The position numbers were made by a program, and so were the translations under genes. From JAAXKN01 sp050259615 (GTDB lineage Bacteria > Bacteroidota > Ignavibacteria > Ignavibacteriales > SURF-24): 64,000 nt of DNA. The first letter of the stretch is position 1, and each line of letters begins with the position of its first letter. The notes beneath the pieces were generated by a model. It was not told where the DNA came from. It did not search any database and saw nothing but the letters and a program-made list of their open reading frames with translations. The stretch is from NCBI GenBank assembly GCA_050259615.1, contig JBLNAZ010000170.1:1-64000 (forward strand). The letters run 5' to 3'. Positions 26,254 to 35,018 of the stretch are shown piece after piece.

Positions 26254-28749
26254 ATGAAGTATATAATTATTCTTTTTTTATTTTTAAATGGGATTCTTCT
26301 GCCTCAGACCACGGCTTTGTCAGGGAAAGTTGTGGATTCCGAGACAAAAAAAGCTCTGAACTCAGCAAGCGTATCGCTTGAAGGCTCAAACGTTAAAACT
26401 ACAACAGATGAAAACGGTTCATTCACAATTTCCGGAAATTACTCCGCTTCAGATAATTTAATTATAAGCTATGTAGGCTACAGCCCAAAACGCGTTAATA
26501 TAGGTTCCCTCCTGAAAGATAAGGCTGTCATCAGCCTGGACCCGCAGATAATTTCTTCACAGACAATACTTGTTACAGGAAGCATCGGGAAGGAGGGCCT
26601 TACGCCTTTGGCATTTTCCAAAGTGAGCAGAAGTAAAATTGAAGAAAAATATATGGAACAGGACGTTCCCGAGTTTCTTTCCACGCTGCCCTCAACGACG
26701 TTTTATTCGGAATCGGGCAGCAGCATAGGCTATAATTATTTGAGCATCAGGGGGTTTGACCAGAGAAGGATATCCGTTTCCATTAACGGCGTACCGCAGA
26801 ACGACCCTGAAGACCACAACGTGTACTGGCTTGATTTTCCGGATATTCTTTCAAATTCGGAACTTGTTCAGGTTCAGAGGGGTTCAGGCTCCGGCATAAT
26901 TGGGTATCCTTCAATTGGCGGCTCCATAAACATTATCACCTCATCTTTCAGCAATAAACCAAATTTTGAATTCGGAGCCTTTTCAGGAAGCTTCAATTCC
27001 AGGAAATACAGCGCTAGCTTTTCAAGCGGCCTGATTGATAATACCTATTCCATACATACAATGCTCTCCAAGACTCTCAGCTCCGGCTACAGGAATTCAG
27101 CCTGGAGTGACTTCAATGCCTATTATGTCTCTGCAGTCCGCTACGATAAAAACCTGACCACGCAGGTAAATTTCTACGGCGGTCCGATTTCAGACGGGCT
27201 GGCTTATACGGGGCTTCCGAAATTTACCATCAAGGATAAGAATTTAAGACGCATGAACTATTCCTACTGGGAGGCTTCAGACGGAAAGTTCAGCTATACT
27301 TTGGAGCGCCGCCCGGATGAGATAGAGAACTTTTCTCAGCCCCATTTTGAACTGCTTAATGAATATAACATAAACAGCAGAGTTTCATTTAATTCGGCTT
27401 TGTTTTTAGTCCTGGGTAACGGATTTTTCGATTACGACGGCTCATGGGCCGATACGTCTTACTTCAGGATGACTAAAGATAATGGGTTTAATAATGTAGG
27501 CGGCAACCCCTCTAACGCACTTATACGCGCCCAGGTGGAGAATAAACAGTTCGGCTGGATACCACGCCTTAGAATAGACCATGGCACGGGTGAACTTGTT
27601 CTTGGTGCGGAGGTTAGGCAGCACCGCTCGCTGCACTGGGGATCTGTTAACTATGCCGATAACCTTCAGGAAGGAATAGATAAAAACTACAGGTATTACC
27701 AGTACCGCGGCGGCAAAGATATTTATAACATATTTGCCCACGAAAGCTATAACATTTCGCCTGAAATGAATCTTTTAGCCGAGCTTCAGCTGGCTTATTT
27801 TAAGTACAGGCTCTATGATGAAAAATACCTTGGAACCGATTTTAAGGTGCAGGACGTATTCTTAAATCCCCGTCTGGGCTTCAATTACAAGCTTAGCACT
27901 GAAGGAAATATTTATCTGACCGCAGCACGTGTTTCGAGGGAACCAAGGCTGGTAAATTACTATGATGCCGCCGAGTCAAGCGGAGGCGCCGAGCCGCAGT
28001 TTGCAAGAACTCAAACGGGAGCATATGACTTTACAAGACCTCTAGTGAGTCCTGAAACCATGACAGACCTGGAAGGAGGGACTTCATACCTTGCAAAGGG
28101 TTATTCAGTGGGTCTGAATTTGTTTTATATGTATTTCAGCGATGAGATAGTTAAAAAAGGGCAGGTGGACAGGTTCGGGCAACCGGTTACGGGCAATATG
28201 GATAAAACAGTGCACTCGGGAATTGAATTAAACGGCCTGATTAAACTTAATGAGAACTTTGAATTTGCCTTAAACGGCACTTACAGCAGGAATTATATCC
28301 TCAGAGGTAAAACTTTCATATCCTATACTGATCCTGCAACGGGCGAAGGTGCTGTGGGTTCATTGAAGCTGGATGGCAACAGGATCAGCGGATTTCCGGA
28401 TGTGCTCCTTAACGGATCTCTCAAGGTTAACTTTGGCGGTCTTACATCAATTTTCACCGCCAGGTACGTGGGAAAATACTATTCGGATAACTATGATAAG
28501 AATCTGAAAACTTATCTTGCAAGCTATCCGGGTTTTAATTCCTACAATGACAACGTAGTTGACCCTTATTTTACTGCCGACATATTTGCAAGCTATGAAC
28601 TTAAGCTGCCGGAAATTTCAAATACCATAAAGGCTTCACTAAGGGTCAGCAATATCTTCGACACCCTTTATGCTTCCTATGCCGTTGGAGGTGAATTCTT
28701 CCCGGCTGCTGAACGCAGCTTTATAGCAGGCTTACAACTGGGTTTATAA
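26254..28749 (+). CDS. TonB-dependent receptor, predicted thiamine uptake
   Basis: This 831-residue protein has a signal peptide, then a carboxypeptidase-regulatory-like beta-sandwich (about 20-105, common in Bacteroidota receptors), the plug domain (about 110-230, with SIRGFDQRRISVSINGVP) and a 22-strand barrel ending in a short hydrophobic C-terminus. It lies directly behind the TPP riboswitch and its terminator, which makes thiamine or a thiamine precursor/phosphate the likely ligand. TPP-regulated outer-membrane receptors of this sort have been predicted before (called Omr1). AGGAG precedes the ATG. Thiamine pyrophosphokinase follows 28 bases later. Confidence 0.9.
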   Translation: MKYIIILFLFLNGILLPQTTALSGKVVDSETKKALNSASVSLEGSNVKTTTDENGSFTISGNYSASDNLIISYVGYSPKRVNIGSLLKDKAVISLDPQIISSQTILVTGSIGKEGLTPLAFSKVSRSKIEEKYMEQDVPEFLSTLPSTTFYSESGSSIGYNYLSIRGFDQRRISVSINGVPQNDPEDHNVYWLDFPDILSNSELVQVQRGSGSGIIGYPSIGGSINIITSSFSNKPNFEFGAFSGSFNSRKYSASFSSGLIDNTYSIHTMLSKTLSSGYRNSAWSDFNAYYVSAVRYDKNLTTQVNFYGGPISDGLAYTGLPKFTIKDKNLRRMNYSYWEASDGKFSYTLERRPDEIENFSQPHFELLNEYNINSRVSFNSALFLVLGNGFFDYDGSWADTSYFRMTKDNGFNNVGGNPSNALIRAQVENKQFGWIPRLRIDHGTGELVLGAEVRQHRSLHWGSVNYADNLQEGIDKNYRYYQYRGGKDIYNIFAHESYNISPEMNLLAELQLAYFKYRLYDEKYLGTDFKVQDVFLNPRLGFNYKLSTEGNIYLTAARVSREPRLVNYYDAAESSGGAEPQFARTQTGAYDFTRPLVSPETMTDLEGGTSYLAKGYSVGLNLFYMYFSDEIVKKGQVDRFGQPVTGNMDKTVHSGIELNGLIKLNENFEFALNGTYSRNYILRGKTFISYTDPATGEGAVGSLKLDGNRISGFPDVLLNGSLKVNFGGLTSIFTARYVGKYYSDNYDKNLKTYLASYPGFNSYNDNVVDPYFTADIFASYELKLPEISNTIKASLRVSNIFDTLYASYAVGGEFFPAAERSFIAGLQLGL

Positions 28750-28777
28750 CAAAAAAACGGGTAATTTAGGCACATAA

Positions 28778-29431
28778 ATGAAAAAATGCGTTATAATTGC
28801 AAACGGCAAGGCTCCTAAGAAAAGCATCTTTCCGTTTTTAAGACTGCAGGGATATTCTGCCGTCATCTGCGCAGACGGCGGAGCCAACAGCGCAAGACGG
28901 CTGAATATAATTCCCGACTTTATTATCGGAGATCTGGATTCCATTCTTCCCGAAACCCGAAGCTTTTATGAGGGTAAAACGGTAATTAAAAGAGTGAAGA
29001 GCCAGGATGATACAGATGTTGAAAAGTGCCTGAAGTTTGCAATTAAAAACGGCTACGGTGAATGTACACTGACAGGCGTCATCGGCGACAGGCTCGACCA
29101 TTCATTCAGCAATCTGGGGATAGTCTTAAGATATTCAAAATATATCTCCCTTAAAATTATAAGCGAAAGGTCCTTTCTTACCGTCCATAAGGGGAACTTC
29201 TGCTTAAAGACAATTCCGGGCGAAACTATTTCAATTTATGCATTCGACAGGAAAACAAAAATAAGTTCAGCAGGACTTAAGTATGAGCTTCAGAACACCA
29301 CTTTGCCTTATGGCCTTAGGGAAAGCACAAGCAACGAGGCGACCGGAAATGAGGTGCATCTGAAGGTGAAAGGGGGTCTTGTTTTTATTATCCGTGACTT
29401 TAATCTTGTGAGAAAGCATGATCTCTTTTAG
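28778..29431 (+). CDS. thiN: Thiamine pyrophosphokinase
   Basis: This 217-residue cytoplasmic enzyme transfers pyrophosphate from ATP to thiamine, giving TPP directly. Family motifs are CADGGANSARRL, PDFIIGDLDSI and the acidic SQDDTDVEKCL, followed by the C-terminal beta-sandwich that binds thiamine. Length is typical. It sits between the receptor and symporter genes under the TPP riboswitch and overlaps the symporter gene by 14 bases. A salvage kinase in this place supports imported thiamine (not TPP) as the substrate reaching the cytoplasm. Confidence 0.94.
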   Translation: MKKCVIIANGKAPKKSIFPFLRLQGYSAVICADGGANSARRLNIIPDFIIGDLDSILPETRSFYEGKTVIKRVKSQDDTDVEKCLKFAIKNGYGECTLTGVIGDRLDHSFSNLGIVLRYSKYISLKIISERSFLTVHKGNFCLKTIPGETISIYAFDRKTKISSAGLKYELQNTTLPYGLRESTSNEATGNEVHLKVKGGLVFIIRDFNLVRKHDLF

Positions 29432-30845
29432 CATTTGGGACATAGTAATAATACTGGCGTTTTTCCTGGTAGTTTTAATTATAGGATTTCTGCCTGAAAA
29501 AAAGGATACGGAAACGGCCGAAGGATACCTCCTTTCAGGAAGAAAAGTGGGGCTCTTTCTTTTCATACTGACAAACGTTTCCACCTGGTATGGAGGCATT
29601 CTGGGCGTAGGGGAATTTACCTACCGGTACGGCATTTCCAGCTGGTTTACACAGGGTTTGCCTTATTATATCTTTGCCATCGTGTTTGCTTTATTCTTTG
29701 CAAAGAAAATACGCAGCGCCTCTTTGTTTACAATTCCGGATAAGCTCAGAAGCACCTATGGTAACAAGGTGGCCTTATCGAGTGCAATACTGCTTTTTAT
29801 ACTCGTTTCTCCGGCCCCTTATTTACTGATGATAGGGAGTCTTATAAACCTGATCTTTAAGGTCAATCTTTTCTGGAGTCTCGTAATCGCAACATTTCTG
29901 TCTGCAGCATACCTGCTGAAAGGCGGTTACCGTTCAGACTTACTGACCGATGCTTTTGAATTCTTTGTAATGTTTGCAGGATTCATTGTTATAATGTTTG
30001 CTGCTTACGGATCTTTGGGAAACTTTTCCTATCTCAGTGCCAATCTGCCTCCGGAGCATTTAAGCTTATCTGGGGGAGCGTCGTATACGTATATACTTGT
30101 GTGGTTTTTAATTGCGCTCTGGACGTTTACCGATCCTGGCTTTCACCAGAGGTGCTACGCAGCAAAAGACGGCAACGTTGCGGTCAAAGGAATAATTATA
30201 TCTGTATTTTTCTGGGCACTGTTCGACTTTCTGACCACTTTTACGGGTCTTTATTCAAGGGCCGCCTTGCCGGGGCTTAAGACGCCGGTTCTATCTTTCC
30301 CAATGCTTGCTGAAAAGCTCCTGGGTCCCGGCTTAAAAGGCCTATTTTACTCAGCCATGTTTGCTACAATTTTATCCACATCCAACAGCTTTTTCTTTTT
30401 GAGCGCTACAACCTTCGGGCGCGATTTTCTTTACAGCCGGAAGAAGCCGGGAGACGAAAGGTTATTAAAAAGATACACTGTTGCGGGTTTGCTTGTTTCA
30501 GGGGTAATTTCCATACTGATGGCTTACTTTATACCTTCTGTAATCGATTTGTGGTACACCATTGGAACAATCTGCATACCCGGAATAATAATTCCCGTAA
30601 TTTCGGCATATTACCCGGGGCTTCGTATAAATTCCGCTTTTGCTCTTGCGGAAATCGTGCTTTCATGCATGATTAGTCTTGTATGGTACGTTTTAAGGGC
30701 TGAATTTGCCGGCGTTGCGGTTCTAAGTGAAGTGGAACCGATGATTGCAGGGCTCCTCTTTGCAGTATTTATACACACATCAGGGCTGCTTTTTGCCAGG
30801 AAAGCAAGAGTTCTGAGTAAGGCGCAGGCAGATAATTGCCAATAA
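29418..30845 (+). CDS. Sodium:solute symporter family protein, predicted thiamine transporter
   Basis: This 475-residue protein has about 12-13 transmembrane helices and SSS-family features (GYLLSGRKVG, NVSTWYGG early; FTDPGFHQRCYAAKD in the middle). The start overlaps the end of thiN by 14 bases, and it is the last gene of the TPP-riboswitch operon. Predicted thiamine-related symporters of this superfamily (ThiV) are known from comparative genomics. I infer sodium-driven import of thiamine or a precursor across the inner membrane. Other SSS substrates cannot be excluded by sequence alone. Confidence 0.85.
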   Translation: MISFSIWDIVIILAFFLVVLIIGFLPEKKDTETAEGYLLSGRKVGLFLFILTNVSTWYGGILGVGEFTYRYGISSWFTQGLPYYIFAIVFALFFAKKIRSASLFTIPDKLRSTYGNKVALSSAILLFILVSPAPYLLMIGSLINLIFKVNLFWSLVIATFLSAAYLLKGGYRSDLLTDAFEFFVMFAGFIVIMFAAYGSLGNFSYLSANLPPEHLSLSGGASYTYILVWFLIALWTFTDPGFHQRCYAAKDGNVAVKGIIISVFFWALFDFLTTFTGLYSRAALPGLKTPVLSFPMLAEKLLGPGLKGLFYSAMFATILSTSNSFFFLSATTFGRDFLYSRKKPGDERLLKRYTVAGLLVSGVISILMAYFIPSVIDLWYTIGTICIPGIIIPVISAYYPGLRINSAFALAEIVLSCMISLVWYVLRAEFAGVAVLSEVEPMIAGLLFAVFIHTSGLLFARKARVLSKAQADNCQ

Positions 30846-30996
30846 TCATCCCTTTTTTTCTCCTGTTTGTGCTTTAAGGTAGAAGTTTATTATTTTTTTA
30901 GATACATTTAGGTCCAACATTATTTTTCACACTTACAGTTCTAAGTTATTTCCCGGAAATTATTTATTTGCTATTATTAAAAGAATGTAGAAAAAC

Positions 30997-31013
30997 TATG
31001 CATTCTTTGCATA
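30997..31013. promoter_or_regulatory. Inverted repeat upstream of pyrG
   Basis: TATGCA-N5-TGCATA, a perfect 6-bp dyad in the 233-base gap before pyrG, 66 bases from its start. It could be an operator or a small hairpin. The rest of this gap shows no gene. Confidence 0.35.
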
Positions 31014-31078
31014 ACTCTTTTGGGGAGACTAACTGTTCCTGAATATTCGGATGTATCACAAAATAGATAGAAATTGAC

Positions 31079-32716
31079 ATGAGTAACAAGAAGAAAGTTA
31101 AATACATTTTTGTCACGGGCGGTGTTGTATCGTCACTCGGCAAAGGAATTACAGCTTCATCACTGGGTCTTCTATTAAAGCAAAGGGGATTCAGTGTAAC
31201 GGTACAGAAATTTGATCCGTATATTAATGTGGATCCAGGCACAATGAATCCCTTCCAGCACGGGGAGGTATATGTAACCGACGACGGAGCTGAAACAGAT
31301 CTGGATCTGGGGCATTATGAACGCTTCCTGGACGTAAGCATGAGCCGGTATAACAACACTACTACCGGGCAGGTCTATTTTGATGTAATTACAAAAGAAA
31401 GAAGGGGAGACTTCCTGGGGGCAACCGTCCAGGTAATTCCCCACATAACAGATGAAATTAAAAGCCGGATGCGCCGCCTGGGTGAGACTGGTGAATATGA
31501 CATTATAATTACAGAGATTGGCGGTACAGTTGGTGATATTGAAAGCCTTCCCTTTATAGAAGCCATGCGCCAGCTGATGATGGAAGTAGGCCGCAAGAAT
31601 GCAATCAGTATTCATGTGACGCTTGTTCCTTACATTAAGTCGGCAGATGAGGTAAAGACAAAGCCGACTCAGCACAGCGTTAAAAACCTGCTGGAATTAG
31701 GTATACAGCCGAATATACTCGTATGCCGTTCAGAAGAAAAGATTGACAAGGAGATCAGGGAAAAGATTGCATTGTTCTGTAATGTTGACACAAAATCCGT
31801 TTTCTCGGCTTATGATTGTCCGACAATTTACGAAGTTCCCCTTGTGCTTCATAAGCAGAAATTTGATCAGGTTGTACTGGACCGCCTGAAGCTGCCCGAT
31901 ATAAAAGCCAAGCTTGAGGACTGGGATAGTTTTGTGGAAAAGGTGAAACATCCATCAGGTGAAATTGAAATTGCAATAACCGGCAAATACACCGAGTACC
32001 TGGATGCCTACAAGAGCATCAGCGAGGCATTCGTTCATTCGGGTGCAGAGAACGATGTAAAAGTAAGGTTAAGGTACATCAGGGCGGAGGACGTGGAACA
32101 GGAGGACCCGGCCAGGTTACTCAAAGGCATAAGCGGCCTTTTGATACCGGGTGGTTTTGGAGAAAGGGGTATTGAAGGCAAGATCAGGGCTATTCAGTAT
32201 GCCAGGGAAAACAACATCCCGTTTTTCGGCATCTGTCTTGGAATGCAGTGCGCTGTTATAGAGTATGCCAGAAATGTATGCGGAATGAAGAAAGCCAACA
32301 GCTCTGAATTTATTAAGAATCAGTTTAATGTAATAGACCTTATGCCCGAACAGAAGAAGATAAAGAACCTGGGTGCCACAATGCGCCTTGGGGCATTCCC
32401 GTGTAAAATAAAAGAAGGCACCAGGGCAATGGAAGCCTACAAGTCGGATGAAATTTCCGAACGGCACAGGCACAGGTATGAAGTTAACAATAATTTCAGA
32501 GGCTGTCTGGAAGAAAAAGGAATGGTTTTCAGCGGACTATCACCCGACGAGAACCTGGTTGAGATGATAGAGCTTCCTGATCACAAATGGTTCCTCGGCT
32601 GCCAGTTTCATCCTGAACTGAAGTCCAGGGCAACGAAAGCTCATCCTCTTTTCAGGGAATTTGTAAAGGCTTCACTGGAGTATTCACGCAGCCTGGCAGA
32701 ACCCAAAAATGCTTAA
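31079..32716 (+). CDS. pyrG: CTP synthase
   Basis: This 545-residue enzyme makes CTP from UTP, ATP and glutamine. The N-terminal amidoligase domain (about 1-270) has the P-loop GGVVSSLGKGITASSLG and the IGGTVGDIES block. The C-terminal class I glutamine amidotransferase has the nucleophile Cys in FFGICLGMQ and the His-x-Glu end in QFHPELKSR. Length is standard. No clear ribosome site precedes the ATG. The following TPR gene overlaps it by 8 bases. Confidence 0.98.
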   Translation: MSNKKKVKYIFVTGGVVSSLGKGITASSLGLLLKQRGFSVTVQKFDPYINVDPGTMNPFQHGEVYVTDDGAETDLDLGHYERFLDVSMSRYNNTTTGQVYFDVITKERRGDFLGATVQVIPHITDEIKSRMRRLGETGEYDIIITEIGGTVGDIESLPFIEAMRQLMMEVGRKNAISIHVTLVPYIKSADEVKTKPTQHSVKNLLELGIQPNILVCRSEEKIDKEIREKIALFCNVDTKSVFSAYDCPTIYEVPLVLHKQKFDQVVLDRLKLPDIKAKLEDWDSFVEKVKHPSGEIEIAITGKYTEYLDAYKSISEAFVHSGAENDVKVRLRYIRAEDVEQEDPARLLKGISGLLIPGGFGERGIEGKIRAIQYARENNIPFFGICLGMQCAVIEYARNVCGMKKANSSEFIKNQFNVIDLMPEQKKIKNLGATMRLGAFPCKIKEGTRAMEAYKSDEISERHRHRYEVNNNFRGCLEEKGMVFSGLSPDENLVEMIELPDHKWFLGCQFHPELKSRATKAHPLFREFVKASLEYSRSLAEPKNA

Positions 32717-34199
32717 GAAGTTACTCCTTGTATTGTTCCTTTTTTTAACGGCAAGGGTTTCAGCTCAGAACGAAATTGTAGCTTCAATTTACAGAGGTCT
32801 AGGGTATTCATATAATTTTCAGATGAAGGAAGCTGAAGCTGAGTTTCAGAAAATTATTGATAAATATCCCGATGACCCCAGGGGCTATCACTACAAGTCG
32901 AGTCTTTACCTCTGGGCTTTTATCGGCAATAAGGATCAGTCTGATTATAACAGGTTTATGCACCTCTCGGACGTTGCCATTGAAAAAGCACAAAGCCTTC
33001 TGGACAGGGAGGACAACAATGAAAATGCGCTTTATGTTCTGGGGGCCAATTACGGCTTCAGGGCAATGGCATTTACAAAAAATAACAATTCCCTGGATGC
33101 CGTCTGGGCAGCCAGGAAAAGCAGCAAGTACCTGAACGAGGTACAGGAACGCTATCCGTATAATAATGATATTTACCTGGGTAAAGGTCTTTTCAGTTAT
33201 GCAGTAAGCTTTATTCCGGGCGTATTTAAGTGGGCATTGAAAATAGCAGGATTCTCAGGTTCAAAGGAAGAGGGTGCTTTTTATCTTAAAAAGGCGTTCA
33301 AATACGGAAAGTACTCGAAGCCCGAGGCGGCATTTTTCCTTTCGCAGATCTATTCGGAAAGCTACGGCGACTATGAAAATGCGGCAAATTACCTGAGGCA
33401 GCTCATTAAGCAGTATCCGCAGAATTCACTCTTTCAGTATTCGCTGGCCGTAGTTCTGATTAAAGACCGAAAACCCGCCGAAGCGGAAAAAACCTTAAAA
33501 GACATAATCAGGAATAATAACGTAAGATTTCTGCAGATCATTGCCTACGCCAACTTCCTGCTTGGTGATATATATTTCCACAGAAACGATTTTCAGCATG
33601 CAATGGGCTATTACCAGAAATTCCTTTCGGGTACAAGAGATTTTGATTACTCTGGAATTGCCTATTACAGAACCGGACTCAGCTGCGAATTAAGCAATAA
33701 CAGACGGGAAGCGCAGAAGAATTACATTTTGGCCAGGAACGGAAATCTCGACATTGCGGACGATATTTACGCAAAAAGAAAAGGGGAATCCTGCTACGAC
33801 AGGCCCTTATCGGCTAATGAGATTGTAATAATTAAAGCCTCAAATTCCTTAGAGGACGGCAGGTTCAGCGAGGCTTTTGAAATGCTGAAGAATGTGATAC
33901 CCAGGCTTGAAAACGACAAGTTAAAGGGAGAGGTCTTCCAGTACTTAAGCGATGCGGCCTTTGAGCTTGGTAAAGCTGACGAGGCAGTTGATTATGCCAA
34001 CAGGGCGCTCAGAATGGATACAAAGGAAGAAAAGTGGATTAAGCCTTTTGCCTGCTACTACGGGGCAAGGGCCAGCCTTAGCCGGGGCAACAAGCAGATG
34101 GCGGCAAAATTTCTGGACAAGGCGGAGTCCTACGGCGGATTCGACTATGAGTCAAAGCTTGACGGCTGGATCAAGACTCTAAGGGCTAAGCTGCAGTGA
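32709..34199 (+). CDS. Exported tetratricopeptide-repeat protein
   Basis: This 496-residue protein has a signal peptide (MLKKLLLVLFLFLTARVSAQ) and TPR-type helical repeats across most of its length, clearest around EAEAEFQKIIDKYPDDPRG, YENAANYLRQLIKQYPQN and DEAVDYANRALRMD. TPR arrays bind other proteins; no enzymatic motif is seen. The start lies 8 bases inside pyrG, so translation is probably coupled, although a functional tie to CTP synthesis is not evident. Confidence 0.8.
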   Translation: MLKKLLLVLFLFLTARVSAQNEIVASIYRGLGYSYNFQMKEAEAEFQKIIDKYPDDPRGYHYKSSLYLWAFIGNKDQSDYNRFMHLSDVAIEKAQSLLDREDNNENALYVLGANYGFRAMAFTKNNNSLDAVWAARKSSKYLNEVQERYPYNNDIYLGKGLFSYAVSFIPGVFKWALKIAGFSGSKEEGAFYLKKAFKYGKYSKPEAAFFLSQIYSESYGDYENAANYLRQLIKQYPQNSLFQYSLAVVLIKDRKPAEAEKTLKDIIRNNNVRFLQIIAYANFLLGDIYFHRNDFQHAMGYYQKFLSGTRDFDYSGIAYYRTGLSCELSNNRREAQKNYILARNGNLDIADDIYAKRKGESCYDRPLSANEIVIIKASNSLEDGRFSEAFEMLKNVIPRLENDKLKGEVFQYLSDAAFELGKADEAVDYANRALRMDTKEEKWIKPFACYYGARASLSRGNKQMAAKFLDKAESYGGFDYESKLDGWIKTLRAKLQ

Positions 34200-34385
34200 G
34201 GTAAAGCTCCGGTTTATAAAATCTTTTGCTTATCAAAGTTCCGGTTCAGCAAAACCGGGCATAAGGGTTTGGGGTAAGTATTTAAGGGGACTGCATTTGG
34301 GACAAATTTTATTGTTTTTACCCTTTAGATTACATTGATTATTTTTATTTAAATGACTAACTTTCCAAACGTTAAAATAGAAGAT

Positions 34386-35000
34386 ATGTTAAAAATAGCG
34401 GTATTTGTCTCGGGCAGAGGTTCAAACTTACAGGCTATTCTTGATGCAAAATCGGGCGGATTTCTAAAGTCAGAAGTTGCTGCTGTATTTACCGATAAGC
34501 CGGAGAGCGGCGCGGTAGAAAAGGCAGTAAGAAATTCAATTCCGGTACGGTTCTTATGCAGGGGAAAAAAGCCCGGCTGGGTTTCCGATGAAGAATTAGC
34601 CGGAGTACTGGAGGAATTAAAGGTAGATCTGGTTGTTCTTGCCGGTTATCTGAAGCTTGTTCCGGTATCCATCATTGAACTTTATGAGAACAGGATCATA
34701 AATATTCATCCGGCGCTGCTTCCGTCTTTCGGGGGCAAAGGGATGTATGGAATGAATGTTCACAGGGCAGTCTTTAACTCCTCAGCAAAGGTTTCAGGCC
34801 CGACGGTCCATTTTGTAGACAAGGTATATGATAACGGGAAAATAATAGCACAAAAGGCTGTTGACATTTCGGATGTCAGATCGCCTGAGGAAATTGCCGA
34901 AAAGGTGCTGAAATTGGAGCACGAGCTATTGCCTTTAGTTATCAGGAAATTTGAAGAAGGCAAAATAAAAATAATAGATGAACGTGTTGTTGTTTTTTAA
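34386..35000 (+). CDS. purN: Phosphoribosylglycinamide formyltransferase
   Basis: This enzyme of about 204 residues formylates GAR using 10-formyl-tetrahydrofolate in purine synthesis. I place the start at the ATG at 34386, because the family begins with the first beta-strand (here LKIAVFVSGRGSNLQA). The ATG at 34353 would add 11 unrelated residues and has no ribosome site. Catalytic Asn/His in NIHPALLPSF and the GxTVHFVD block are present. purH follows 18 bases later. Confidence 0.93.
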   Translation: MLKIAVFVSGRGSNLQAILDAKSGGFLKSEVAAVFTDKPESGAVEKAVRNSIPVRFLCRGKKPGWVSDEELAGVLEELKVDLVVLAGYLKLVPVSIIELYENRIINIHPALLPSFGGKGMYGMNVHRAVFNSSAKVSGPTVHFVDKVYDNGKIIAQKAVDISDVRSPEEIAEKVLKLEHELLPLVIRKFEEGKIKIIDERVVVF

Positions 35001-35018
35001 TAACATTTTGGTAGAACG

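Noticed and set aside
31175..31675. A 166-residue minus-strand frame inside pyrG
   Set aside because: It is a shadow of the highly conserved pyrG coding frame.
34353..34385. Upstream ATG as the purN start
   Set aside because: It adds 11 residues absent from the family pattern and has no ribosome site.
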